From assembly GCA_020629965.1 (NCBI GenBank), contig JAHDCG010000021.1, positions 1 through 50,445 of the forward strand: a stretch of 50,445 bases of DNA, given 5' to 3'. Origin of the DNA: Saprospiraceae bacterium (GTDB taxonomy: Bacteria > Bacteroidota > Bacteroidia > Chitinophagales > Saprospiraceae). Positions 33,172 to 42,412 of this stretch are shown piece by piece. The notes below the pieces were generated by a model. That model was not told the origin of the DNA, ran no database searches, and saw only the letters and a list, made by a program, of their open reading frames with translations. Position numbers and translations under genes: made by a program. How positions within the stretch are numbered: the first letter of the stretch is position 1; every line of letters starts with the position of its first letter.

Positions 33172-36100
33172 TTAGTCGGTAGATTTTTCTTGTTTCTCCA
33201 CAAAATACATATCTACCTCTCCCTTGTTTTTGACTTCCGATTTGCCCCGATGCTCACAAGCAAAATCGTCTTTAATCAACTCATAAGTCGATTGTGAAAT
33301 GTTGACCCGCCCGACCTCGCCGTGGCTTTCCATGCGTGAGGCGATATTGACCGTGTCGCCCCAAATATCGTAGGCAAATTTTTTGCTGCCGACAATGCCC
33401 GCCACCACCGGCCCGGTGTGCAGCCCGATACGCGCCTCGAACAGCGGGCGATTGAGCAGGCGACGCTCCTCGGCGTGCGTGCGCATAAATTTTTGCATTT
33501 CTAAAGCGGCCTCGACGATGCGCCGCGCGGCCTTCTTTCCGTCGTCCTGCAGACCCGCCGTACACATGTAGGCATCGCCGATAGTCTTGATTTTTTCCAG
33601 TTTAAATCTGCCGGCAATGTCGTCAAAAGCCCGAAAACAGTGGTCGATTTCGGCGACGAGTTGCTCGGGTTCCATCTGCTCGGCTATCTTACTGAAGTCC
33701 TTGAAATCAGAAAAAAATACCGTCACCGTTTCGTGTCTTTTGGCTTTGGCGGTACCGTTTTTTTTGAGTTCTTCGGCGGTCTGCGCGGGCAGAATGTTGA
33801 GCAGCAAGTCTTCCGAAACCTGCTTCTCCGCTTCGAGTTCTCTCGTCCGTTCTCTGACCTGCGCTTCCAGAGTTTGCTCCCGTTTTTGTATCAAATGCAA
33901 GCGGTAGCGCATAATGCCGAAAACCAACGCCGCCGTCAGCAAAACGCACAAAACGATAAAGGTCTTGGTACGAAAAAATGCTTCTTCGACTACCAGCGGA
34001 ATGCGCAATTCTTCCGCCTCCCAATCGTCCGTGCCCGCCGCGCCGCGCACCCGAAAAACGTATCTGCCGGCCGGCAAATTACTGTACCGCGCCGAGTTTG
34101 CCTTTGCCGATTCCGACCAGTTTTTGTCGTGTCCTTCGAGCAGGTAAGAGTAGCGATTTTCGAAAGGATTATTAAAATCGGAGAGCGAAAAGTTGAAAGT
34201 GAAAAAGCGGTCGCGCCAGGAAATATCGAGTTGACTGTCCGGTTGAATGCCCGCCGAAAAACGCACCAAACTGTCGCGCAATCCGTCGTATTTAGCGAAA
34301 CCCGTCAGCATGACCCGACTCTTTTTTTCGGACTTACTGCGCAGCAAATTTTCGTCGGGATAAAATGCCGTCACGCCGTTCATGCCGCCGAAATACAACC
34401 GCCCGTCCCGTGCCGCCAGTGCCGAGTTGCGGTTAAATTCATTGGCGGGCAAGCCGTCTTTTTCAAAGAAATTATCAATTTGATTATTGCGCAGGTCGAT
34501 ACGCGTCAGCCCGTTATCGGTCGTTGCCCAGGCGATGCTGTCGCTTTCCGCTAAGACGGCGTTAATGAAATTGTTCGGCAGCCCGTCATCGACGGTAAAA
34601 TGCCGGGTGCTGTCCGCCGCCGGGTGCAGCAAATCGAGACCCGCTGCCGTGGCGACCCATACGTTTCCGTCCGCATTTTCGTAGGCACCGAGAATACGAT
34701 TTTCGCTCAGTGCGTTCTTTTTTTCGCCCGCCGTGTAGCGTTTGGTGATTTGCCCGGCGCGATTCATGCGCCACAGACCGGAGGCATTCGTGCCCAGCCA
34801 AAAGTCGCCGCTGTGCTGCCCTTTGTGGAGAAAAGTAATCTCTAATTCGATGTCTTCCGCCCAATTTTTGCCCGCGTATTCGATTTTCGTTTGTGTGGCG
34901 GGCAGGTATTGGGTCAGGCTGTTTTCGTAGCCGAACCAAAGTTGATTTCTGTCCGCGACCACCACGCCTTTATCCTGCGTGCGGTCAAAAAAAATTGTGT
35001 CGGTGTGCAGCGTAGCGAGGTCGATGCGCAGTCCGTTTCCCGTCCACAGCGCACCGTCGGCGTAGGCGAGACCGAAGGGCGGATGCCGATAGTTGTTGCC
35101 GGGAAAAAGCGGCATGAGGACGCCGGTTTCCTTTTCCAGTTTGTGAATCGAGTTGTAATAAGTGAAGTAAACATTGCCCGCCGCGTCTTCGCACATGCCG
35201 CGCATACTGCAAAATCCGCTGCTGCAATATTCGTTGCCGTCATTGAGATAATTGGTAAAAAGGCGGTCGGAACGCGCGATTTTGATGGCTCCCAAGTCCG
35301 TAGCCAGCCAAACGACATCGCTGCGGTCTTGGTAAATTTGGCGATAATTCGGTGCGTATTTCGTGGTTTGTTGGATGAGGGAATTGCGGTCATACAATTC
35401 TTCGGTTTTTTGGTTGTATTCCAAAAGTACGCCGCGCCCGCCAAACCAAAAATTACCGCTGCGGTCGATAAAAAAATTGTGAATGCCTTTTTTTTCGGTC
35501 AATAAATCGGAAACGGGATGTCGCGTAAATTCGTTTTGCTCGGAGGTTTTGCGAAAAAATTGACCGCCTTCCGCCAGCAGCCACAGCGTGTTGTTTTTAG
35601 TTTTTTGTAAATGTAAAATGCGCGAATTGCCCGCGTCGCCGTCACGAAAAGGAAAGGTTTGGTAGGTTTGTTTTTTAGAAATCAGCAACGTATCGCCGCT
35701 TTTCCGAAAAGTAAAAAAGCGCAGTTCATTTTCCGCCGCGCCGACAAAAATCGTGTCTTGCAGCACGACAAGCGGATGCAGCGCATATTTGCCCTGCAGT
35801 TTTTTCAAATCCTGCACAAAGCCCTTTTCGCTGACATAAAGCAGACGACTTTCGCCCGTTTCCTGCTCGAATGCCGCGCTCAATACACCGCCTGCGAATG
35901 CCGTCAGATGGTACGCCGTCTGCTCTTTACCGCGCGCCGCAGCCCGGTTGAGTTTGATATTTTTGCGCAGCTCGGTTTTGACATCGAAGAGAGAAATCTC
36001 GTTGGGGTGCGACAGCCACAACTTACCGTCGGGCGCGACGAGGGCATCGGAAATGTAGTTTTGCGACAAGTCTGAATTGTCCGCTTTGTAGTGCAAAAAA

Positions 36101-36303
36101 TCGTAGCCGTCGTATTTATTCAATCCGTTGACGGTCGCCAAGCGTATAAAACCCGCGCTGTCCTGCTGTATTTTGGTGACGTCGCGGTGCGAAAGACCCG
36201 CCTCGAAGCCGAAAATTTCAAAAGAAAAATTATCACTCTGCGCGGCGGAAGGTACTGCGGAAATTGTCAGAAGAAAAAGCGATATGTAAGTCTTGAGTGA
36301 CAT
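33172..36303 (-). CDS. Receptor-type class III adenylate cyclase with periplasmic beta-propeller
   Basis: A 1043-residue membrane protein. A signal peptide (MSLKTYISLFLLTISAVPSAAQ) is followed by two-component-regulator-type propeller repeats (about 30-700, such as GFIRLATVNGLNKYDGYDF, NVWVATAAGLDLLHP) and a Y_Y_Y-type sandwich (about 720-800, YSYLLEGHDKNWSE). A single membrane helix (about 815-835), a coiled coil and a class III cyclase domain (about 880-1040) complete it. Catalytic features are present: metal-binding Asp in FFSDFKDF, K-T-I-G-D-AYM, D-I-W-G-DTVNIASRME. Lys and Asp at the base-recognition positions point to ATP rather than GTP, so it should make cAMP in response to a periplasmic ligand. 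I start at 36303; an upstream in-frame ATG at 36468 would bury the signal peptide. Confidence 0.92.
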   Translation of the reverse strand: MSLKTYISLFLLTISAVPSAAQSDNFSFEIFGFEAGLSHRDVTKIQQDSAGFIRLATVNGLNKYDGYDFLHYKADNSDLSQNYISDALVAPDGKLWLSHPNEISLFDVKTELRKNIKLNRAAARGKEQTAYHLTAFAGGVLSAAFEQETGESRLLYVSEKGFVQDLKKLQGKYALHPLVVLQDTIFVGAAENELRFFTFRKSGDTLLISKKQTYQTFPFRDGDAGNSRILHLQKTKNNTLWLLAEGGQFFRKTSEQNEFTRHPVSDLLTEKKGIHNFFIDRSGNFWFGGRGVLLEYNQKTEELYDRNSLIQQTTKYAPNYRQIYQDRSDVVWLATDLGAIKIARSDRLFTNYLNDGNEYCSSGFCSMRGMCEDAAGNVYFTYYNSIHKLEKETGVLMPLFPGNNYRHPPFGLAYADGALWTGNGLRIDLATLHTDTIFFDRTQDKGVVVADRNQLWFGYENSLTQYLPATQTKIEYAGKNWAEDIELEITFLHKGQHSGDFWLGTNASGLWRMNRAGQITKRYTAGEKKNALSENRILGAYENADGNVWVATAAGLDLLHPAADSTRHFTVDDGLPNNFINAVLAESDSIAWATTDNGLTRIDLRNNQIDNFFEKDGLPANEFNRNSALAARDGRLYFGGMNGVTAFYPDENLLRSKSEKKSRVMLTGFAKYDGLRDSLVRFSAGIQPDSQLDISWRDRFFTFNFSLSDFNNPFENRYSYLLEGHDKNWSESAKANSARYSNLPAGRYVFRVRGAAGTDDWEAEELRIPLVVEEAFFRTKTFIVLCVLLTAALVFGIMRYRLHLIQKREQTLEAQVRERTRELEAEKQVSEDLLLNILPAQTAEELKKNGTAKAKRHETVTVFFSDFKDFSKIAEQMEPEQLVAEIDHCFRAFDDIAGRFKLEKIKTIGDAYMCTAGLQDDGKKAARRIVEAALEMQKFMRTHAEERRLLNRPLFEARIGLHTGPVVAGIVGSKKFAYDIWGDTVNIASRMESHGEVGRVNISQSTYELIKDDFACEHRGKSEVKNKGEVDMYFVEKQEKSTD

Positions 36304-36309
36304 TAAAGG

Positions 36310-36317
36310 CAAAGATA
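36310..36317 (-). promoter_or_regulatory. Candidate -7 box immediately before the cyclase start
   Basis: Minus strand TATCTTTG, only 6 nt from the ATG at 36303. The usual transcription start would fall at or next to the A of the ATG, predicting a leaderless mRNA. Confidence 0.45.
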
Positions 36318-36618
36318 AGTAAAAGGGCGTTTTTGTCGTGTTTTTTAAAAAACGGTGGCTGTCGGAAAAGAGCGGGGCTGATTTTTTTAGACTTTGCGAC
36401 GCAATTCCTGCGAGGTAACCCCCGAAAAATAAACCGGATTTCAGGATTTTTTTTAAAGTCAAAATCAAGATATGTTTCTCGCGCGAAAATTTTGCACCGA
36501 CAAAGTTGCGAGAATACCCGAATAATTGAGAGATGCTGCTTACGAGTCGAATAGGGTGAAATGTTATTTTGCTTTTTCGGACATTGCCTTTTCTCTAATC
36601 GAAACAAAAAAAAATACT

Positions 36619-36626
36619 TAACTTTG
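36619..36626 (+). promoter_or_regulatory. Candidate -7 box for the CotH/T9SS gene
   Basis: TAACTTTG, 77 nt upstream of the ATG at 36704. The 400-nt divergent spacer 36304-36703 holds this box and the cyclase box and no gene that I can support. Confidence 0.5.
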
Positions 36627-36703
36627 TAATTAACTTAACCTAACTTACACTCCGTAGCAAAGGCAACTTCGGTTTTTGCTTTGCCGCATAACAACTCTTA
36701 ACG

Positions 36704-39700
36704 ATGCAAAAAACAACTCTCTCTTTCCTCATTTCTTCGATTATCTTTTTAGCCGTTCCTCTGTCTGCCCAAATTTACATCAATGAATTTGTTGCTTCCA
36801 ATTCTTTCGGTATCACCGATGCGGCGGGTGAGCAGGAAGATTGGGTCGAAATTTACAACGCCGGCAGCGCGCCCGTCAATTTAGCCGGTCACTATTTTAC
36901 CGATGATTTGAATGAGCCGACACTGTGGCAAATACCCGGCGACAATCCCGCCGCCGTTACCGTGCCCGCCGGCGGTTATCTCATTTTTTGGTTTGATAAA
37001 GACACCGACAACGGCCCAACGCACATCGACGCAAAACTCAGCGCGGACGGGGAAGACGTCGGACTTTTTGCCCCCGACGGCAGCACCCTCATCGACGGGC
37101 TGACCTACGGCGCACAGACCGTCGATGTCTCTTTCGGGCGCAGCAGCGACGGAGCGAATGATTTTGTTTTTTTTAATTCTCCGACGCCCGGCGCGGCAAA
37201 TTTTACCTCCGGCGGCGCACAGGCACAGCCGCCGACGGCTGATACGGCGGGCGGTTTATTCAGCGGCAGCGTTTCCGTCGGTTTGACCTCACCGACGCCC
37301 GGCGCGACGATTTACTACACCACCGACGGCAGCGAACCCGATGCCTCCGATAATGTGTACAACGGAAGTTTGCAGTTTTTTCAGCCGACCGCGCTGCGTG
37401 CCGTTGCCGTATTCAACGGCGGCATCCCGTCGGAGATTATGACCGAAAATTATTTGGTGAATGTCAACCATGCTTTCCCCGTCGTTGCGCTGACCGTCGA
37501 ACCGGATGATTTTTTCGGACCGGAGGGCGTTTACACCCTTTTTGAAGAAGACATAGAAGTAAACGTCAACGTAGAATTTTTTGATACGGACGGCACGACA
37601 GGTTTCAATCAGGTTGTCGAAACGGAAATTAACGGCGTTTCAACGGCCGGTTTCGGACAAAAGTCTTTGGCATTAAAAGCAAAAGGCAGTCTCGGTGATG
37701 CGACGATGAGTTATCAAATTTTTCCCGACAGCGATTTTGAAGAATACCGCAGCCTGATTTTGCGTAACTCCGGCAACGATTATTTCAACACGTATTTCCG
37801 TGATGCGCTGGCTTCTTCGCTCGTGGCAGACATTGACGATACCGATGACATCATTACGCCGCCGCTGATTTACGGACAGAATTATCGCCCCGTAATTGCC
37901 TATATCAACGGTGAGTACACGGGTATTTATAACCTCCGTGAGCGTAGCGACAAACGCTACATCCGAGCAAATTTCGGTTTGGATGATGACGAAATCGATT
38001 TGATTGAAAATGAGAGTGAAGTCAAAGAAGGCGATATCGAAGCTTGGAACGAATTGCAAAATGAACTTGCCTCTACCGATTATGCTGATGCCGACAACTT
38101 CGCACAACTCGCCGAAAAAGTCGATGTCGATGCTTACCTCGACAATATGGTTTTTAACCTGTACATTGACAATCAGGATTATCCGGGTAATAACAATCGC
38201 CGCTTCCGCGAGCGCACGGCGGACGGAAAATGGCGTTGGTTGACTTATGATTTGGATTTCAGTATGGGTTTGTACACTACCGAGGGTTGGGATACAGGTT
38301 ACGCTTTCGATAATTCTTTAGAGCGTTGGATGAATCCGACGGCTTTCAACTGGCCCAATCCCGAATGGAGTACCCGCCTTTTTACCAACCTTTTAGAAAA
38401 CGAAGGATGGCGTACCCGTTTGATAAATCGTACCGCCGATCAGATGAATATCTTGTATCGTCCCGAGCGCATCACCGAGCGTATCGATGCATACTACGAA
38501 ACGTATCAACCCGAATTTACGCAGCACAATAATCAATGGGGAAACCTGTGGAATCAGGCGGCAAGCGCGCAAAAGATGAAAAATTTTGTGAATGACCGAC
38601 CCGCTTTTGTCCTTGATATGTACGAGGCAGCCTTCGCCGAAATAACGGGAAATACACAACTGACCGTCAACGCCGTACCTGCAAACGGCGGGAGCGTGCG
38701 ACTCAGTACCCTGAACTTACGACAGGAGTTTTTGCCGTGGTCAGGCGTGTATTTTACCGGCGTGAATATTCCGGTCACGGCGATTCCCGAGCCGGGTTTT
38801 GTCTTAGATTTTTGGTCGGGTGCGGCTGCGGGCAATGACTCGGAAATTGACATCAATTTAGGCGGTGCGGCAAATCTGACCGCACATTTTACCCAAGGCT
38901 CGACGCAAAATATCGGCGTAGTCATCAACGAAATCAACTATAATTCCGCAGATGAAAGCAACTCGGGAGACTGGATAGAATTCCACAATCCGACCGGTCA
39001 AACGGCGGATATTTCGGGTTGGTATTTACGCGATGAAGAAGATGATTACTTCGTTTTTCCGCAAAATACATTCCTGCCGGCGGGTGGTTTTTTAGTTTTG
39101 GTCGAAGACTTGAATGAATTTACCGCAATTTATCCCGGCGTCTCGAATATCGCGGGAGAGTTCGGTGACAATTCGCCTTTCGGTAAAATGAAACTCAGCA
39201 ACGGCGGCGAAAATTTGGAATTATACAACGCCGCGCAAACTGTCATCGATGCCGTAAATTACGACGACAGCGCACCCTGGCCCGAGGCTGCGGACGGTGA
39301 CGGACCGACTTTGCAGTTGACTGACCCGACATCCGACAATGCAAATGCGCAAAGTTGGACGGCCTGTGCAGCCACTCCGGGTACGACCAATAACTGTGAC
39401 GGCGGCGGTACTCCCGTTCTGCTTTCGCAAACAATCGACTTTCCGATTATCGGCGATAAATTGACTACCGATACACCGTTTTTCGTGCCGGCGAGTGCGT
39501 CTTCGGGTTTGCCGGTTACACTAACGGTTCTTTCCGGTCCCGCCTCCTTCAGCGGCGGCAATTTAGTATTGACGGGTGCCGTCGGGCAAGTCACGGTGCA
39601 GGCCGTGCAGGGCGGAAATGCGGACTATAATCCCGCCGCACCGGTCACGCGCACGTTTAATGTTACGGAGGAAAGCACGCCGACCGAGCCGCAGGATTAT

Positions 39701-41146
39701 TGCGTTTCCGCAAGCGAAGCCCCGTGGTTTGAATGGATAGCGCGGGTACGCTTAAACGACCTCGACCACAGCAGCGGCAAAAGCCAATATTCCGATTTTA
39801 CCAACCAAACCGTTACCCTCGCCGCCGGACAAATGTATAACCTCACCTTGACCGAAGGCATCAGTTATTTTACCGAAGATGTGTATTGGCGCGTGTGGAT
39901 TGACTACAACCGAGACGGTGTTTTTGCGACCGGCGAAACGGCGTATTCCGGCGTACTTTCCGGTATTGCAGACGGCACACCTACGGCGGATGCAGCGGGT
40001 CAAATTTCTGTTCCTGCCGGCGTGACCGGGGGCACGACGAGAATGCGCGTCACCATGAAACGCGGAGCTTATGCCACACCCTGCGAGACTTACGGTTTCG
40101 GCGAAACGGAAGATTACAGTGTGGAAATTACGGGCGACGGCGGCGGCGGTACACCCGTGCAGTTGACACAGAGCATTGATTTTCCGATTATCGGCAACAA
40201 ACTGAATACCGACGCCCCCTTTACGGTAGCGGCGAGTGCTTCGTCCGGTTTGCCGGTCACGCTTACCGTACTTTCCGGTCCCGCTTTTTTCAGCAGCGGT
40301 AATTTGGTGCTGACGGGCGCCGTCGGACAGGTCACGGTACAGGCGACACAGGTCGGAAATACAGCTTACTTTCCCGCTTCCGCGGTCACGCGCACATTCA
40401 GCGTGACGGAGGAAAATACACCGACCGAGCCGCAGGGTTATTGCGCCTCCGAGGGCGAGTTTCCGTGGCACGAATGGATTGCGCGGGTACGCCTAAACAA
40501 TCTCGACCACAACAGCGGGAAGAATAAATATTCCGACTTCACCGCACAAACCGCCAATCTTGCCGCCGGGCAAACACACGAAATCCTCCTCACCGAAGGC
40601 ATCAGCTATTTTACCGAAGAGGTGTATTGGCGCGTGTGGATTGACTACGACCGCAACGGTATTTTCGACAACAGCGAGACGGCGTTTTCCGGCATTCTTT
40701 CGGGCGTAGCAAACGGCACCCCGACGGCGGATTTAGCGGGGCAAATTACCGTTCCGACCGGCGTAAATCCCGGACCGACAAGAATGCGTATTACCATGAA
40801 AGTCGATGCGTACGCGTCGCCCTGCGAGACTTACGATTTCGGCGAAACGGAAGATTATACGGTCAACATCACGCCCGGTTTTGCGCCGTTGTCGCTCGAA
40901 GTTTATCCCAATCCTGCGGGCGCGACCTTCTATGTAAATGCACGACAAGATGCAGGAAATGCGGCAACGCTGCAAATACTCGACGCGCAGGGTACGACGT
41001 TGCGCGAAGAAAACTTTGTCCATTTGCCCGCCGCCCCGATTGCAGCGGAGACGGAAGGGTTGCGACCGGGCATGTATTTCGTGGTGCTGCGTGCGGCAGG
41101 GAAGCGGGTGCGCGCGGCGCGAATTTTTGTGGAGAGGGGATTATGA
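36704..41146 (+). CDS. T9SS type A secreted CotH-kinase protein with LTD and GEVED domains
   Basis: A 1480-residue exported protein. Signal peptide 1-23 (...VPLSAQ); lamin-tail domain (about 25-155, INEFVASNSFGITDAAGEQEDW); a chitobiase-like C-terminal domain (about 175-250, PTPGATIYYTTDGSEPDASD); a CotH kinase domain (about 260-620). CotH hallmarks are GEYTGIYNLRERSDKRYI and the D-L-D-F-S-M-G catalytic segment. A second LTD follows (about 745-880), then two tandem Ig-like plus GEVED units (909-1155 and 1156-1390, RVWIDYNRDGVF/RVWIDYDRNGIF), and a T9SS sorting domain (about 1395-1480). CotH enzymes phosphorylate proteins in spores; a surface kinase role here is inference. The last 30 codons belong to the 497-bp direct repeat. 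Confidence 0.92.
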   Translation: MQKTTLSFLISSIIFLAVPLSAQIYINEFVASNSFGITDAAGEQEDWVEIYNAGSAPVNLAGHYFTDDLNEPTLWQIPGDNPAAVTVPAGGYLIFWFDKDTDNGPTHIDAKLSADGEDVGLFAPDGSTLIDGLTYGAQTVDVSFGRSSDGANDFVFFNSPTPGAANFTSGGAQAQPPTADTAGGLFSGSVSVGLTSPTPGATIYYTTDGSEPDASDNVYNGSLQFFQPTALRAVAVFNGGIPSEIMTENYLVNVNHAFPVVALTVEPDDFFGPEGVYTLFEEDIEVNVNVEFFDTDGTTGFNQVVETEINGVSTAGFGQKSLALKAKGSLGDATMSYQIFPDSDFEEYRSLILRNSGNDYFNTYFRDALASSLVADIDDTDDIITPPLIYGQNYRPVIAYINGEYTGIYNLRERSDKRYIRANFGLDDDEIDLIENESEVKEGDIEAWNELQNELASTDYADADNFAQLAEKVDVDAYLDNMVFNLYIDNQDYPGNNNRRFRERTADGKWRWLTYDLDFSMGLYTTEGWDTGYAFDNSLERWMNPTAFNWPNPEWSTRLFTNLLENEGWRTRLINRTADQMNILYRPERITERIDAYYETYQPEFTQHNNQWGNLWNQAASAQKMKNFVNDRPAFVLDMYEAAFAEITGNTQLTVNAVPANGGSVRLSTLNLRQEFLPWSGVYFTGVNIPVTAIPEPGFVLDFWSGAAAGNDSEIDINLGGAANLTAHFTQGSTQNIGVVINEINYNSADESNSGDWIEFHNPTGQTADISGWYLRDEEDDYFVFPQNTFLPAGGFLVLVEDLNEFTAIYPGVSNIAGEFGDNSPFGKMKLSNGGENLELYNAAQTVIDAVNYDDSAPWPEAADGDGPTLQLTDPTSDNANAQSWTACAATPGTTNNCDGGGTPVLLSQTIDFPIIGDKLTTDTPFFVPASASSGLPVTLTVLSGPASFSGGNLVLTGAVGQVTVQAVQGGNADYNPAAPVTRTFNVTEESTPTEPQDYCVSASEAPWFEWIARVRLNDLDHSSGKSQYSDFTNQTVTLAAGQMYNLTLTEGISYFTEDVYWRVWIDYNRDGVFATGETAYSGVLSGIADGTPTADAAGQISVPAGVTGGTTRMRVTMKRGAYATPCETYGFGETEDYSVEITGDGGGGTPVQLTQSIDFPIIGNKLNTDAPFTVAASASSGLPVTLTVLSGPAFFSSGNLVLTGAVGQVTVQATQVGNTAYFPASAVTRTFSVTEENTPTEPQGYCASEGEFPWHEWIARVRLNNLDHNSGKNKYSDFTAQTANLAAGQTHEILLTEGISYFTEEVYWRVWIDYDRNGIFDNSETAFSGILSGVANGTPTADLAGQITVPTGVNPGPTRMRITMKVDAYASPCETYDFGETEDYTVNITPGFAPLSLEVYPNPAGATFYVNARQDAGNAATLQILDAQGTTLREENFVHLPAAPIAAETEGLRPGMYFVVLRAAGKRVRAARIFVERGL
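39428..40869 (+). repeat. Tandem duplication inside the CotH gene
   Basis: Two consecutive units (39428-40168 and 40169-40869), period 741 nt or 247 residues, each an Ig-like domain plus a GEVED domain. They are closely similar at protein level, for example ASSGLPVTLTVLSGP and GQVTVQA are identical in both. Confidence 0.9.
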
Positions 41147-41552
41147 TACTGAATAAAAATAACACCTTTTTCGTGCCTTTATGTCCGCAATTATTAAATG
41201 CACAAAATCAGCGTTCCGACCGAGGTGCGGGATTTTGCTGCGTTCAGTAAATTTTATAAAATCATAATGAGTCAGCGTAGCGAGTCATTTTCCTTGCCGG
41301 GTAAAAAACAGTGAAATTGAGAAGACGGAACGGATTTCGTTATTTTAAATCCGTCGGAGGCGGGAGATAACAGGCATGAGGGACATTCTCGCGCCAACGG
41401 GAAAAGCCAAACGTGGTGGTACGCTTGACTTTTTCCTCTTTATTATGTCGTTACGGCGGTCGGAGACCGTATCGACGGTGCGGATAGATTTTGGAAAATC
41501 TACCGAGCGGTTTCGACGCGCTCTTGAAAGCGGAAGACTCCGCGCGAGCGGT
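41056..41552 (+). repeat. 497-bp direct repeat, copy 1
   Basis: Identical base for base, as far as I can check by eye, to 44069-44565 (constant offset 3013). It begins inside the CotH gene (30 codons from its end), spans the intergenic region and ends inside the truncated HEAT-like gene. Internal features are a hairpin ACGGATTT/AAATCCGT (41330-41354), the structured motif at 41351 and a palindrome TAGATTTT-GG-AAAATCTA at 41485. The stretch 41147-41450 has no gene. Confidence 0.93.
41351..41400. other. Unrecognised structured hairpin motif, copy A
   Basis: The outer stem CCGTCGG pairs with CCAACGG (one mismatch). Inside it are CG pairs and a GAGA/TCTC stem around an apical loop containing AGGCATGAGG. 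The related sequence at 42336 keeps the outer stem and loop but replaces the inner stem by GGTTGT/ACAACC. It lies about 50 nt beyond the stop of the minus-strand gene at 41451. Confidence 0.65.
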
Positions 41553-42146
41553 CAGGTGCGCCAAAAGCGTATCGCGTTTTGCCGCGTCGTCGCTGCGCAC
41601 GAGTGCCATACCGATAGGAGTGCGCAGTTTTTTGTCGGCGGCGTAGGTGCTTTTCATGACGAGCAGTTCTTCTTTAAGTTGCAGATAACCCGCGAGCCGA
41701 ATGAACATATCGCGGTGCGGTCGGTCGGCAGCGATGACCGCCGACAGTTGCGCGATACTCTCCTCGCCGAAGTCGGAGGGCTTGAACTTGCGCAAACCCT
41801 TGGCGATACGCTCGGTGACTATCGAAGAGGCGGTCAGTGCCGCAGTGAGCAGTTGATAAACCGCCCGCTGTCTGCTGTCCGCCGAGGTGTGCGCCGCTCC
41901 TATTTTTGCGGTCAGACCGACGGCTTCTTTCTGTACTTTCTCGTTTTCGTCGCTCAGGTAGGGTTCTAAGGTTTTGATGACCGCCGCGTCGTTGTAGTAT
42001 GCTTCCTTTTTGTCTTTGGGGAGATAGCTGTTTTGGTCTTTGGCTATGGCTTTGAGGTGTTTTTGGATTGTGGGCGCGGGAGTTTGGGCTTGGAGGGGGA
42101 GGCAAGCTGCTATTAGGAGTAAGAGTAATGTCGTTTTTATTTTCAT
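41451..42146 (-). pseudogene. Truncated exported HEAT-like protein fused to repeat sequence
   Basis: The reading frame encodes 231 residues. A signal peptide (MKIKTTLLLLLIAACLPLQAQ) is followed by an all-alpha segment with HEAT-like helices (YNDAAVIKTLEPYLSDENEKVQKEAVGL, and later pairs). At base 41552 the gene enters the 497-bp direct repeat, and the last 32-33 residues (ARAESSAFKSASKPLGRFSK onwards) are repeat-encoded and unlike the rest. The native 3' part is therefore missing, and the gene is probably a fragment. I start at the ATG of 42146, which opens the signal peptide; an upstream TTG is unlikely. No -7 box was found in 42147-42335. The function is unknown. Confidence 0.7.
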
Positions 42147-42335
42147 GTTTTTTTGTTTTTGGCTTTTGGGGTGTTTTTGTTTCAATAAATTGTAAAAATC
42201 AAGGATTTAGTGTTAAGTCAATATATTACGATATACGACGCGACTGAAAAAGTCTATTCAACCGACTAAGATTAAAGTATAGTCCCCGGTCGTTTTTGAA
42301 TTTGTATTTTGTGTTCATTTTTAGGTTTTTTGCTT

Positions 42336-42386
42336 CCGTTGGAGGCGGGGTTGTTTGAGGCATGAGGTACAACCTTGCGCCAACTG
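42336..42386. other. Unrecognised structured hairpin motif, copy B
   Basis: A second, diverged instance of the motif at 41351. CCGTTGG pairs with CCAACTG, GGTTGT pairs with ACAACC, and the loop contains TTGAGGCATGAGG. It lies 27 nt past the stop of the immunity-like gene on the minus strand. The change of both sides of the inner stem relative to copy A is compensatory. Confidence 0.65.
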
Positions 42387-42412
42387 AACAAAAATATCAT
42401 AAACAAAACGCG

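Noticed and set aside
33640-34554. 304-codon plus-strand reading frame opposite the adenylate cyclase
   Set aside because: It is antisense to conserved cyclase and Y_Y_Y regions, with no start context or recognisable domain.
36304-36468. N-terminal extension of the cyclase from ATG 36468
   Set aside because: The extra 55 residues lack family similarity, would place the signal peptide internally and contain the -7 promoter box.
39752-40471. 239-codon minus-strand reading frame inside the CotH gene
   Set aside because: It is antisense to the duplicated Ig/GEVED units; its length reflects GC-rich third positions of the sense gene.
41376-41969. 197-codon plus-strand frame covering the repeat and the HEAT-like gene
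   Set aside because: It is antisense to a gene with a clear signal peptide, and its first 60 codons are repeat sequence that also occurs at 44389 followed by unrelated sequence.
41351-42386. Integron attC sites as the identity of the hairpin motif
   Set aside because: attC boxes read RYYYAAC...GTTRRRY; here the ends read GTYGG...CCAAC, the opposite arrangement, and no integrase gene is present.
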